NCBI GenBank assembly: GCA_937916005.1
Contig: CALGIA010000037.1
Span: forward strand, 1 to 16,539
Direction of reading: 5' to 3'
Length of the DNA stretch: 16,539 nucleotides
Source: an uncultured Rhodospirillaceae bacterium
GTDB taxonomy: Bacteria; Pseudomonadota; Alphaproteobacteria; MPNO01
Part shown: positions 6,374 through 13,381 of the stretch, in pieces
Layout: the number at the start of each line of letters is the position of its first letter
How positions within the stretch are numbered: position 1 is the first letter of the stretch
The notes under the pieces: generated by a model
Seen by the model: only the letters and a program-made list of their open reading frames with translations
Database searches by the model: none
Told to the model about the DNA's origin: nothing
Program-made: the position numbers and the translations under genes

Positions 6374-7678
6374 TCAGACCGGTAGCCGGAGCCGCGCCCG
6401 GACTCCGCCGGCGGGCGATTCTTCGAGACGCAGTTCTCCGCCATGGCTTCTGATCACATCCTTGGCGATGGTCAGCCCCAGCCCGGTGCCACCGGTTTCC
6501 AGATTGCGCGAACTGTCGAGCCGGTAAAATGGCTGGAAGACTTCCTCACGTTCCTCGGGTGGAATTCCCGGGCCATCGTCGTCGATCAGGATTTCGATCA
6601 CGTCGTTATCGCGCCGCGATTGAATCACCACATGGTCGGCATAGCGCATCGCGTTGCCCACCAGATTGGTAATGCCGCGGCGGAAGGCATCGGGCCGGAC
6701 CGGCATCGTCAGGTCGCCGTCCCGTGACAGCGAAATATCGGCGCCCTCGCGCCGCGCCCCGGCGGCGACATCGTCGAGGATGGTTCCGATATCCCGTGTG
6801 ACGACGGTTTCGGTGCTCTCGCCGCGCGCGAAGGCGAGATACTCCTCGACCATGGTTTCCATCTGGGCGACGTCGGATTTCAGATCGTTGACTTCCTTGC
6901 CGTCTCCCAGCATGGCGAGTTCCAGCTTCATGCGCGTCAGCGGCGTGCGCAAATCATGGGACACCCCGGCCAACATCTCTGTACGTTGCGTGATGGAGCG
7001 CTGGATCCGTTCGCGCATGAGGTTGAAAGCGGTTGCTGCGACACGGATTTCCGTCGCGCCTTCCGGTTTGATGTCGGGGCTGTCGCGCCCCATGCCGAAG
7101 CTCTCGGCGGCAAGGGCAAGACGTCGGATTGGACGCACCTGGTTGCGCATGAAGACGCTGGCGATGGCGAACATCACCATCGATGTGCCGACCATCCACA
7201 TCACGAAGATGTATGTGGTGGAGCTGAACAGCCTTTCGCGCGAGACCACGACATCCAAAATTCCACTGCGGAGCTGGACCCGGATTTTAACGTTTCTATC
7301 ATCGCTCCAGGTATCCATGTGGAACGGTCGCGCGACCCTTTCCGCGAGCGCCTTGGAGAGCCGGCGGTCGAGGATGCCATTGCCGATCTCCGGCGCAATA
7401 TTGGGCAGGATGGCGTCTTTGGTGAACTTGATTCGAAGCCCGGCGTAGCTCGCCGCTTGCAGCACCAGGGCGCGATGCTCCGGTCCGGGAATTTTGGACA
7501 TGGTGAACATGACCATGGAAATTTCGCCGGCGACAGCATTGGCCAGTCGCTTGGTGACATTATCCCAATGGCGGTCATAAAAGACCCAGGTCGATACCAC
7601 CTGCACCAGGATCAGCGGCGTGACGATGATCATAACCGACCGGCCCAGAAATGTGCGCGGCAACAAACGTTTGATCAT
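6374..7678 (-). CDS. EnvZ-like sensor histidine kinase
   Basis: The predicted protein has 434 residues. The order is a first membrane helix at about 14-33, a periplasmic sensor region of about 120 residues, a second membrane helix at about 155-177, a HAMP domain (about 178-230), the dimerisation/phosphoacceptor motif SHDLRTPLTR with H241, the N-box GNAMRYAD (N342), DDDGPGIP at 366-373 and GGTGLGL at 396-402. All catalytic motifs are intact. It should autophosphorylate on H241 and act on the OmpR-type regulator encoded just upstream. The ATG at 7678 is chosen because AGGAAG (7692-7687) sits 8 bases before it; the longer frame runs into the regulator gene. The signal sensed is unknown. The architecture and pairing are EnvZ-like, but osmosensing is not shown. 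Confidence 0.9.
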   Translation of the reverse strand: MIKRLLPRTFLGRSVMIIVTPLILVQVVSTWVFYDRHWDNVTKRLANAVAGEISMVMFTMSKIPGPEHRALVLQAASYAGLRIKFTKDAILPNIAPEIGNGILDRRLSKALAERVARPFHMDTWSDDRNVKIRVQLRSGILDVVVSRERLFSSTTYIFVMWMVGTSMVMFAIASVFMRNQVRPIRRLALAAESFGMGRDSPDIKPEGATEIRVAATAFNLMRERIQRSITQRTEMLAGVSHDLRTPLTRMKLELAMLGDGKEVNDLKSDVAQMETMVEEYLAFARGESTETVVTRDIGTILDDVAAGARREGADISLSRDGDLTMPVRPDAFRRGITNLVGNAMRYADHVVIQSRRDNDVIEILIDDDGPGIPPEEREEVFQPFYRLDSSRNLETGGTGLGLTIAKDVIRSHGGELRLEESPAGGVRARLRLPV

Positions 7679-7718
7679 GCGTGGCGCTTCCTTGCGGCTA
7701 AACCGGGTAACAGAATTA

Positions 7719-8399
7719 TCAATCGGGCCACAACACATACCCTTCGCCGCGCACGGTTTGCAAATAGCGGGGTAATCGCGGGTCGGCTTCGATCTTGCGC
7801 CGCAGCCTTGTTACCTGGACATCGACGGTGCGCGCATTGCCTTCGATGCGGCTGCGGTGGATGAGTTCATCGCGCGACAGGGTCACGCCGGCATTGATCG
7901 CAAGGGTTTTCAGAAGACTCGCTTCAACCGGCGTTAGCCGCACAGGCTGATCCTTCCGCGACAGGCGTTGCGCCACGACATCGAAGGTGCAATCGCCAAA
8001 GATCACAACGGCGGTGCTCGGCGGCGGCGCGGCGCGGCGCAAGATCGTACCGATGCGCAGCACGAGTTCGCGGGGCTCGAACGGCTTGGTCAGGTAATCA
8101 TCGGCGCCGTGTTCGAGACCCTTGATGCGGTCGTCGGATTCGCCCATCGCGGTCAATAACAGGATCGGCACCCGCGAGGTTTCGCGCACGCTGGCGGTAA
8201 AGTCGTAACCGTTTTCGCCCGGCATCATCACGTCGAGTACGATCAGATCAAATATCAGTGCGCCAAGCCTGGCGCGCGCATCGGCGGCGTCCGTCGCCGT
8301 GGTGACGCGAAAGCCATTCTCGCTCAGATATTTGCTGAGCAGTTCGCGCAGCCTTGTGTCATCATCGACGACCAGAATATGCGACTGCTCTTCATGCAT
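7719..8399 (-). CDS. OmpR-family response regulator
   Basis: The predicted protein has 226 residues. The receiver domain holds the acidic cluster DDD at 12-14, the phosphorylation site D56 in VLDVMMP, T83 and K105 (YLTKPFEPREL). A winged-helix DNA-binding domain of OmpR/PhoB type follows, with TPVEASLLKTLA, the recognition region NARTVDVQVTRLRRKIE and the closing RGEGYVLWPD. It is a transcription factor whose partner is almost certainly the kinase encoded 40 bases downstream. The gene begins 21 bases after the GST gene stop, so all three genes may form one transcript. The Shine-Dalgarno is weak (AGGT). Target genes cannot be read from this window. Confidence 0.93.
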   Translation of the reverse strand: MHEEQSHILVVDDDTRLRELLSKYLSENGFRVTTATDAADARARLGALIFDLIVLDVMMPGENGYDFTASVRETSRVPILLLTAMGESDDRIKGLEHGADDYLTKPFEPRELVLRIGTILRRAAPPPSTAVVIFGDCTFDVVAQRLSRKDQPVRLTPVEASLLKTLAINAGVTLSRDELIHRSRIEGNARTVDVQVTRLRRKIEADPRLPRYLQTVRGEGYVLWPD

Positions 8400-8420
8400 G
8401 GCGTAATATACCTGGTCAGA

Positions 8421-9113
8421 TCACGACGGATAGGCGGTGACGTTTCGGGCCAGGCCATCATACAGGTCGAGCATGCGTTCGCGCCACGCGTGAATCGGGT
8501 CGTCGGATTCGACCATGGCGTAGGGGGAGATGCTGCGAACCCATTGGAAAGCGCCAAACACGATGTAATCGCCATAGGCCGGGGCGTCGCCGCAGACGAA
8601 GTCCTGCTCCTTCAACAAGGCATTCAACGGCCGGAAGGATCTGTTCAGGGCAGGGCGGACCTGGTCGCGCTGGCCTTGAATTTCCTCCAGTGTGGCGCCC
8701 AGGCGCTTTTCCCGGGTCTCGCGGAAATAGGCCTGGTCGACCGGATCGAGATGGTCGTGGATGTCGAGCAGCACCGGCCGGATCATGGTCGCATGCAGGG
8801 TGGAATCGACCCAATGGTTGATGAATCGGGCCTCGGCCCGTCCGATGTCGCCGCCAAATAATGATGGCCGGTCGGCATAATTGTCTTCCAGATAGCAGGC
8901 AATCGCCCAGGATTCGGTCAGCTCCGTTGCGCCGTCGCGGAGTGCCGGAACCGTCTGGCCACCGCTGAAGGCGATCTTGTCCTTTTCCGTGAAACGGCAC
9001 GGGACGATGTCCGCCTCAAGCCCTTTATGGGCCAGCGCCATGCGAATGCGCCAGCAATAGGGGCTGAAACGGCGGTCTTCGACGCCGACGAGCTCATATA
9101 GTTCAATGGTCAT
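8421..9113 (-). CDS. Glutathione S-transferase family protein, LigE/etherase-like
   Basis: The predicted protein has 230 residues with a thioredoxin-like N-terminal GST domain: ELYELVG (4-10), FSPYCWRIRMALAHKGL (16-32) with a serine at the usual catalytic place, QTVPALRD at 53-60 with the cis-proline P56, and TESWAIACYLED at 66-77, whose E67-S68 fits the glutathione site. A helical C-terminal domain follows. The segment SPYCWRIRMALAHKG with the following VPCRF and VPALRDG resembles LigE-type beta-etherases and related fungal etherase-like GSTs, but substrate cannot be deduced. The ATG at 9113 has GGAG 6 bases upstream; in-frame ATGs at 9125 and 9134 are less favoured. It leads the OmpR/EnvZ-like pair. 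Confidence 0.85.
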   Translation of the reverse strand: MTIELYELVGVEDRRFSPYCWRIRMALAHKGLEADIVPCRFTEKDKIAFSGGQTVPALRDGATELTESWAIACYLEDNYADRPSLFGGDIGRAEARFINHWVDSTLHATMIRPVLLDIHDHLDPVDQAYFRETREKRLGATLEEIQGQRDQVRPALNRSFRPLNALLKEQDFVCGDAPAYGDYIVFGAFQWVRSISPYAMVESDDPIHAWRERMLDLYDGLARNVTAYPS

Positions 9114-9133
9114 TTGGGGCTCCATGCGGGGCA

Positions 9134-9147
9134 ATGATCCGGATCAT
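9134..9147. promoter_or_regulatory. 14-bp perfect palindrome, candidate operator
   Basis: ATGATCCGGATCAT reads identically on both strands. It lies 21-34 bp upstream of the GST gene start, in the divergent gap shared with serC. On the minus strand it includes TATGAT at its edge (9148-9143), which could be a -10, though no good -35 is seen. A dimeric regulator site is plausible. No known regulator is assigned. Confidence 0.4.
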
Positions 9148-9179
9148 ATCTTAAATCGCCTCAAATCTCGCCATCGGTG

Positions 9180-9208
9180 TTGACGGGGCTGGTCCAACCC
9201 CCTACATA
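9180..9208 (+). promoter_or_regulatory. Candidate sigma70-type promoter for serC-serA
   Basis: TTGACG (9180-9185) and TACATA (9203-9208) are separated by exactly 17 bases, a near-consensus arrangement, with transcription expected near 9215. The spacer is filled by GGGGCTGGTCCAACCCC (9185-9201), an inverted repeat with 7 of 8 paired positions around a central T, which could be an operator. Confidence 0.6.
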
Positions 9209-9266
9209 GGCGCCGGGCCATGATCCCCCAACGGATTACGCCTCTTCTGTAAGGGAGAGTTATCAG

Positions 9267-10436
9267 ATGACAATACCCCAACGGCCGGATGTCCGGCCGC
9301 AAAACCCATGTTTTTCTTCAGGTCCCTGCGCGAAGCGTCCCGGGTGGACGTTATCGGCGCTTGACGACGCCGTTCTCGGCCGGTCCCATCGGTCCGCCCC
9401 GGGCAAGGCCCGTCTCAAGGACGTTATCGAACGCTCTCGAACGATCCTGGGCGTTCCCGACAATTATCGCATCGGCATTGTGCCCGCGTCGGATACCGGC
9501 GCGGTCGAAATGGCGCTCTGGTCCCTGCTGGGGCCGCGCGGCGTGGACATGCTGTCATGGGAAAGCTTCGGCGCCGGCTGGGTCACCGATGTGATCAAGC
9601 AGCTCGGCCTCGACGATGTCCGTGACTTGAGCGCCGACTATGGCTCCCTGCCGGATCTGACCCAGACCGACCCCAAGCGCGATGTGGTTTTCACCTGGAA
9701 CGGCACGACCTCGGGCGTGCGGGTGCCCAACGGCGACTGGATCGCCGACGACCGTGAAGGCCTGACCATCTGCGATGCCACCTCGGCGGTATTCGCCATG
9801 GATCTGCCATGGGACAAGCTCGATGTGGTGACGTATTCATGGCAGAAGGTGATGGGCGGCGAAGCGGCGCACGGCATGCTGATTTTAAGTCCGCGCGCGG
9901 TCGAACGGCTGCAAAGCCACAGCCCGGCCTGGCCCATGCCGAAAATCTTCCGCCTTACATCGGGCGGCAAATTGATCGAGGGTATTTTCCGCGGTGAAAC
10001 CATCAACACGCCGTCGATGCTCTGCGTCGAAGACGCGCTGGATGGGTTGATCTGGGGCGAGAAAATCGGCGGCCTCAATGGGCTGATCGCACGTTCGGAA
10101 GCCAATCTGGCGGCAATCGCCGACTGGGTCGCGGATACGGACTGGGTCGATTTTCTCGCGCGAACGCCGGAGACCCGATCCTGCACCTCGGTCTGCCTCA
10201 GCGTGGTCGATCCCTGGTTCGCCGCATTGCCGGACGATCAGCAATCGGCCGCAACCAAGCGCATGGAAGAGGTGCTCGATCAGGAAGGCGTTGCCTACGA
10301 TATCAACGGATATCGCGATGCACCTCCCGGGCTTCGCCTGTGGGCTGGCGCTACCGTGGAAACAGCGGATATGGCGGCGCTGCTCCCCTGGCTCGACTGG
10401 GCCTATGCCCAGCTCAAGCAGGAACTGCAGGCCTAG
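9267..10436 (+). CDS. serC: Phosphoserine aminotransferase
   Basis: The predicted protein has 389 residues and matches the SerC subtype common in alphaproteobacteria. This class V PLP aminotransferase converts 3-phosphohydroxypyruvate and glutamate to 3-phosphoserine. Visible signs are NPCFSSGPCAKRPGW at 13-27, the HRS motif at 41-43, IVPASDTGAVEMALWSLLG (71-89), FTWNGTTSGVRVPNGDW (142-158), ICDATSAVFAMDL with D170 expected to contact the PLP ring, and SWQKVMGGEAAHGM with K194 as the probable Schiff-base lysine. The Shine-Dalgarno AGGGAG precedes the ATG. It is 68 bases upstream of serA, which supplies its substrate, so the two genes form a serine synthesis operon. Confidence 0.95.
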   Translation: MTIPQRPDVRPQNPCFSSGPCAKRPGWTLSALDDAVLGRSHRSAPGKARLKDVIERSRTILGVPDNYRIGIVPASDTGAVEMALWSLLGPRGVDMLSWESFGAGWVTDVIKQLGLDDVRDLSADYGSLPDLTQTDPKRDVVFTWNGTTSGVRVPNGDWIADDREGLTICDATSAVFAMDLPWDKLDVVTYSWQKVMGGEAAHGMLILSPRAVERLQSHSPAWPMPKIFRLTSGGKLIEGIFRGETINTPSMLCVEDALDGLIWGEKIGGLNGLIARSEANLAAIADWVADTDWVDFLARTPETRSCTSVCLSVVDPWFAALPDDQQSAATKRMEEVLDQEGVAYDINGYRDAPPGLRLWAGATVETADMAALLPWLDWAYAQLKQELQA

Positions 10437-10458
10437 GCACGCATAGCGCCTATTTAGA

Positions 10459-10492
10459 TCCGGCCTCTTTAGGTTTCCGGCCTCTTCAGATT
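10459..10492 (+). repeat. Tandem 17-bp repeat between serC and serA
   Basis: TCCGGCCTCTTTAGGTT (10459-10475) is followed immediately by TCCGGCCTCTTCAGATT (10476-10492), 15 of 17 positions identical. A more diverged CCTATTTAG lies just upstream at 10449-10457. The second copy abuts the serA ribosome binding site. Confidence 0.7.
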
Positions 10493-10498
10493 AAGGAG
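10493..10498 (+). promoter_or_regulatory. Ribosome binding site fixing the GTG start of serA
   Basis: AAGGAG lies 6 bases before GTG at 10505. It decides the start: the frame is open for 55 codons upstream, but that stretch lies partly within serC and is not protein-like. Confidence 0.8.
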
Positions 10499-10504
10499 AA
10501 TATT

Positions 10505-12082
10505 GTGACCAAAGTACTGATTTCAGATGACCTTAGCCCGCGCGCGGCGGAAATCTTTCGTGAACGGGGCCTCGACGTGGATGTCAAAGTCGGCATGACG
10601 CCCGAAGAGCTGATCGCCTGCATCGGCGATTATCACGGATTGGCCGTGCGCTCGGCGACCAAGGTTCCCGAAGCCGTTCTGGATGCGGCGATCAATCTTA
10701 AAGTCATCGGACGCGCCGGTATCGGCGTCGATAACGTGGATGTCAACGCCGCCTCCGCGCGCGGCGTGGTGGTCATGAACACGCCGTTCGGCAATTCGAT
10801 CACCACCGCCGAACATGCCATCGCCCTGATGTTTGCCTTGGCCCGGCAAATTCCGGCGGCGGACCAAAGCACGCAATCCGGCAAGTGGGAAAAATCGCGC
10901 TTCATGGGCGTGGAACTGACGGGCAAGACGCTTGGCATTATCGGATGCGGCAATATCGGGTCGATCGTCGCCGAACGGGCGTTGGGGTTGCGCATGAAAG
11001 TCGTGGCCTATGACCCGTATCTATCGCCCGAGCGCGCCAACACCCTTGGGGTGGAGAAGGCCGAACTCGATGAATTGTTGCGCCGGGCCGATTTCATCAC
11101 TTTGCATACGCCGCTGACCGACGCGACCCGCGACATACTCGACGCGGCCGCGTTCGCCAAGACTAAAAATGGTGTCCGTATCATCAACTGCGCCCGTGGC
11201 GAGTTGATCGTCGAGGCCGACCTCAAGGACGCGCTTGACTCCGGTCAGGTCGCCGGTGTGGCGGTCGATGTCTATGCGGTCGAGCCGCCGAAAGATTTCA
11301 GCCTGTTCGGACGTGACAATGTGGTCGCCACTCCTCATCTGGGAGCGGCAACCACCGAAGCGCAGGAAAAGGTCGCGCTTCAGGTCGCCGAGCAGATGTC
11401 GGATTTCCTGGTCGATGGAGCGGTCGTGAACGCGATCAACATGCCGTCGGTCAGCGCCGAGGAAGCGCCGAGGCTCCTTCCCTACATGACCCTTGCCAAA
11501 CAGCTTGGAAGCCTGGCCGGGCAAATCGCGGAAAGCAGTATCAAATCGGTTGCGATCGAATATGAGGGCACGGTGGCCCAGCTCAATACCAAGCCGATGA
11601 CAGCCAGCCTGCTCTGCGGCTTGCTGGCGCCGGTCATGGAGTCGGTCAATATGATCAACGCGCCGATCCTGGCTCGGGAACGCGATATCGCCGTTTCCGA
11701 GGTCAAGCATGAGCGTGATTCCGAATACCAGACATTGATCAGCGTCACGGTCACGTCGGAAAACCGGACCCGGAAATTTGCCGGAACGCTGTTCGGCGGG
11801 GACAAGCCGCGTATCGTGAACCTTAACGGTGTTGGGCTGGAAGCCGAACTCGGGCCGCATATGCTCTATACCATCAACGCGGACAAGCCCGGTTTCATCG
11901 GGCGGTTGGGCTCGATTCTGGGCGCTGCGGACGTGAACATCGCGACTTTCCATCTCGGTCGGGGTGAAGCCGGCGGAGACGCCGTCGCTTTGATCGAAAT
12001 CGATGGACCGATTCCCGACACGGTTCTCAATGACGTTCGCGCCGTGACAGGCGTGGTTCAGGCCCGTACGCTCAAATTCTAA
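10505..12082 (+). CDS. serA: D-3-phosphoglycerate dehydrogenase
   Basis: The predicted protein has 525 residues from a GTG start, the length of the long (type I) form with an intervening ASB domain and a C-terminal ACT domain. It oxidises 3-phosphoglycerate to 3-phosphohydroxypyruvate with NAD, the first step of serine synthesis. Motifs: GRAGIGVDNVD (69-79), the NAD loop GIIGCGNIG (144-152) with D170 after the second strand, catalytic R231 (NCARGELI), E260 and H278 (TPHLGAAT). The ACT region near the end (YTINADKPGFIGRLGSILG) suggests possible feedback control by serine. It follows serC by 68 bases. No convincing intrinsic terminator is seen in the 139 bases after it. Confidence 0.96.
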   Translation: MTKVLISDDLSPRAAEIFRERGLDVDVKVGMTPEELIACIGDYHGLAVRSATKVPEAVLDAAINLKVIGRAGIGVDNVDVNAASARGVVVMNTPFGNSITTAEHAIALMFALARQIPAADQSTQSGKWEKSRFMGVELTGKTLGIIGCGNIGSIVAERALGLRMKVVAYDPYLSPERANTLGVEKAELDELLRRADFITLHTPLTDATRDILDAAAFAKTKNGVRIINCARGELIVEADLKDALDSGQVAGVAVDVYAVEPPKDFSLFGRDNVVATPHLGAATTEAQEKVALQVAEQMSDFLVDGAVVNAINMPSVSAEEAPRLLPYMTLAKQLGSLAGQIAESSIKSVAIEYEGTVAQLNTKPMTASLLCGLLAPVMESVNMINAPILARERDIAVSEVKHERDSEYQTLISVTVTSENRTRKFAGTLFGGDKPRIVNLNGVGLEAELGPHMLYTINADKPGFIGRLGSILGAADVNIATFHLGRGEAGGDAVALIEIDGPIPDTVLNDVRAVTGVVQARTLKF

Positions 12083-12133
12083 ACTTATTACCATTTGCGC
12101 CGGGCGGGCAAAACCGCTAGTAACGCCGACTGG

Positions 12134-12190
12134 ATATGGCGGTTAAACAGCTTAATAATCCCGTTGTGGGTCTAGGTTTTGCCGCCATAT
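12134..12190. repeat. 15-bp inverted repeat overlapping the hisZ promoter
   Basis: The arms ATATGGCGGTTAAAC (12134-12148) and GTTTTGCCGCCATAT (12176-12190) pair at 13 of 15 positions, with an uninterrupted outer 9 bp, around a 27-base centre. The right arm overlaps a perfect -10 hexamer. The left arm can alternatively pair with TAACGCC at 12121-12127. It may be an operator pair or an RNA structure on read-through transcripts from serA. Confidence 0.6.
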
Positions 12191-12193
12191 AAT
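12164..12193 (+). promoter_or_regulatory. Candidate promoter for hisZ-purA
   Basis: A perfect -10 TATAAT at 12188-12193 is preceded after 18 bases by TTGTGG (12164-12169), which matches the -35 consensus only in its TTG. Transcription would begin near 12200, leaving a short leader to the hisZ ATG at 12222. Confidence 0.45.
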
Positions 12194-12221
12194 TTCCGAT
12201 GGTCCGAGAGCGTTTCAGGCA

Positions 12222-13376
12222 ATGACGGAGTTAGAGCGGAGAGCGCTGTTACCGGATGGTTTGCGGGATATGTTGCCGCCGACCGCCGGTTTCGAAGCCG
12301 ATGTGATCGAACGGCTGATCGGTCATTTTGCCGGCCTTGGCTATTCGAGGGTTAAGGCGCCGCTGGTGGAGTTCGAAGAAGGACTCCTGAGCGGAGCGGG
12401 CGCCGCCATGTCTGGCCATATTTTCCGCCTTATGGACCCTGTTTCACAGCGCATGATGGGCGTCCGCGCCGACATCACGCCCCAGATCGCCCGTATTGCC
12501 TCGACCCGGCTGAAAAACGAGCCTCGTCCGCTGCGGCTCAGCTATTCGGGCGAAGTCCTTCGTATCCGGGGAACCCAGCTTCAGCCGGAACGTCAATTCG
12601 CCCAAGTGGGCGTTGAACTCATCGGTCGTGAAACCGCGGCAGCTGATGCCGAAGTTATTGTCATGGCGGCCGAAGCATTGACGGCGCTTGGTGTCGTGGA
12701 TTTCTCGATTGATCTGACAATTCCGACGCTGGTTCCCGCCTTATGTGACGCGCTTGGTTTCTCCGACGAAAAAAGGGACGAGCTTCGCGCCGCGCTTGAC
12801 CGAAAAGACGCCGAAGTGGTTCAGCGACTGGATGATGAGGGGCAGGGACTGTTCGGACGGCTTCTCTCAGCCAGCGGGAAGGCCGAGCAGTGTATTGCGC
12901 TGCTGCTGGAACTCGATCTGCCCGCCGCCGCCGGCGCGGAGCGTGACCGGGTCGCCGATGTGCTGCGTCGCGTACGCGCGGCGGCGCCGTCGGTGGATCT
13001 AACGCTCGATCCGGTTGAGAACCGCGGGTTTGAATATCACACCGGTGTCAGCTTCACGATTTTTCCGACCGGCGCGCGGGGTGAACTGGGCGCCGGCGGA
13101 CGCTATATTTCTTCGGTCAACGGAACGGCGGAAGCCGGGACCGGTTTTACGCTTTTTCTCGATACCATCATGCGCGTCATGCCGGAGATTGAAGCGGGAC
13201 GATCGATATTCCTGCCGCTTGAGGTCGATGCGGATGTTGCGCGGAAACTGCGCCACGATGGCTGGATTACCATTCGTGGGCTTGATATTGTCGATGATGC
13301 GGCTGCGGAAGCGCGGCGGCAGGGGTGTTCGCATGTGTCGGTGGCAGGTGAAATCCGCGAAGTGGGTAAGGGGTAG
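12222..13376 (+). CDS. hisZ: ATP phosphoribosyltransferase regulatory subunit
   Basis: The predicted protein has 384 residues and is a paralogue of histidyl-tRNA synthetase without the tRNA-charging role. HisZ joins the short form of HisG to make an active, histidine-regulated ATP phosphoribosyltransferase, the first step of histidine synthesis. It keeps class II synthetase-like segments: LPDGLRDMLPP at 10-20, MMGVRADITPQIARIA (78-93), RQFAQVGVELIG (124-135, the HisRS-like EFxQ region) and the glycine-rich GELGAGGRY near the C-terminus. The anticodon-binding domain of HisRS is absent, as usual for HisZ. The Shine-Dalgarno is weak. purA begins 5 bases after its stop, so translation is probably coupled. 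hisG must lie elsewhere. Confidence 0.95.
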   Translation: MTELERRALLPDGLRDMLPPTAGFEADVIERLIGHFAGLGYSRVKAPLVEFEEGLLSGAGAAMSGHIFRLMDPVSQRMMGVRADITPQIARIASTRLKNEPRPLRLSYSGEVLRIRGTQLQPERQFAQVGVELIGRETAAADAEVIVMAAEALTALGVVDFSIDLTIPTLVPALCDALGFSDEKRDELRAALDRKDAEVVQRLDDEGQGLFGRLLSASGKAEQCIALLLELDLPAAAGAERDRVADVLRRVRAAAPSVDLTLDPVENRGFEYHTGVSFTIFPTGARGELGAGGRYISSVNGTAEAGTGFTLFLDTIMRVMPEIEAGRSIFLPLEVDADVARKLRHDGWITIRGLDIVDDAAAEARRQGCSHVSVAGEIREVGKG

Positions 13377-13381
13377 CAGGC

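Noticed and set aside
6956..7864. A 302-codon plus-strand open frame across the kinase and regulator genes
   Set aside because: It crosses two well-supported minus-strand genes and has Arg/His-rich composition.
10340..10504. N-terminal extension of serA into serC
   Set aside because: The extension overlaps serC, while the GTG at 10505 has AAGGAG at ideal spacing and begins the conserved fold.
11021..12094. A 357-codon minus-strand open frame opposite serA
   Set aside because: It is a shadow of serA, whose catalytic residues and ACT domain are all present. No recognisable protein features are seen on the minus strand.
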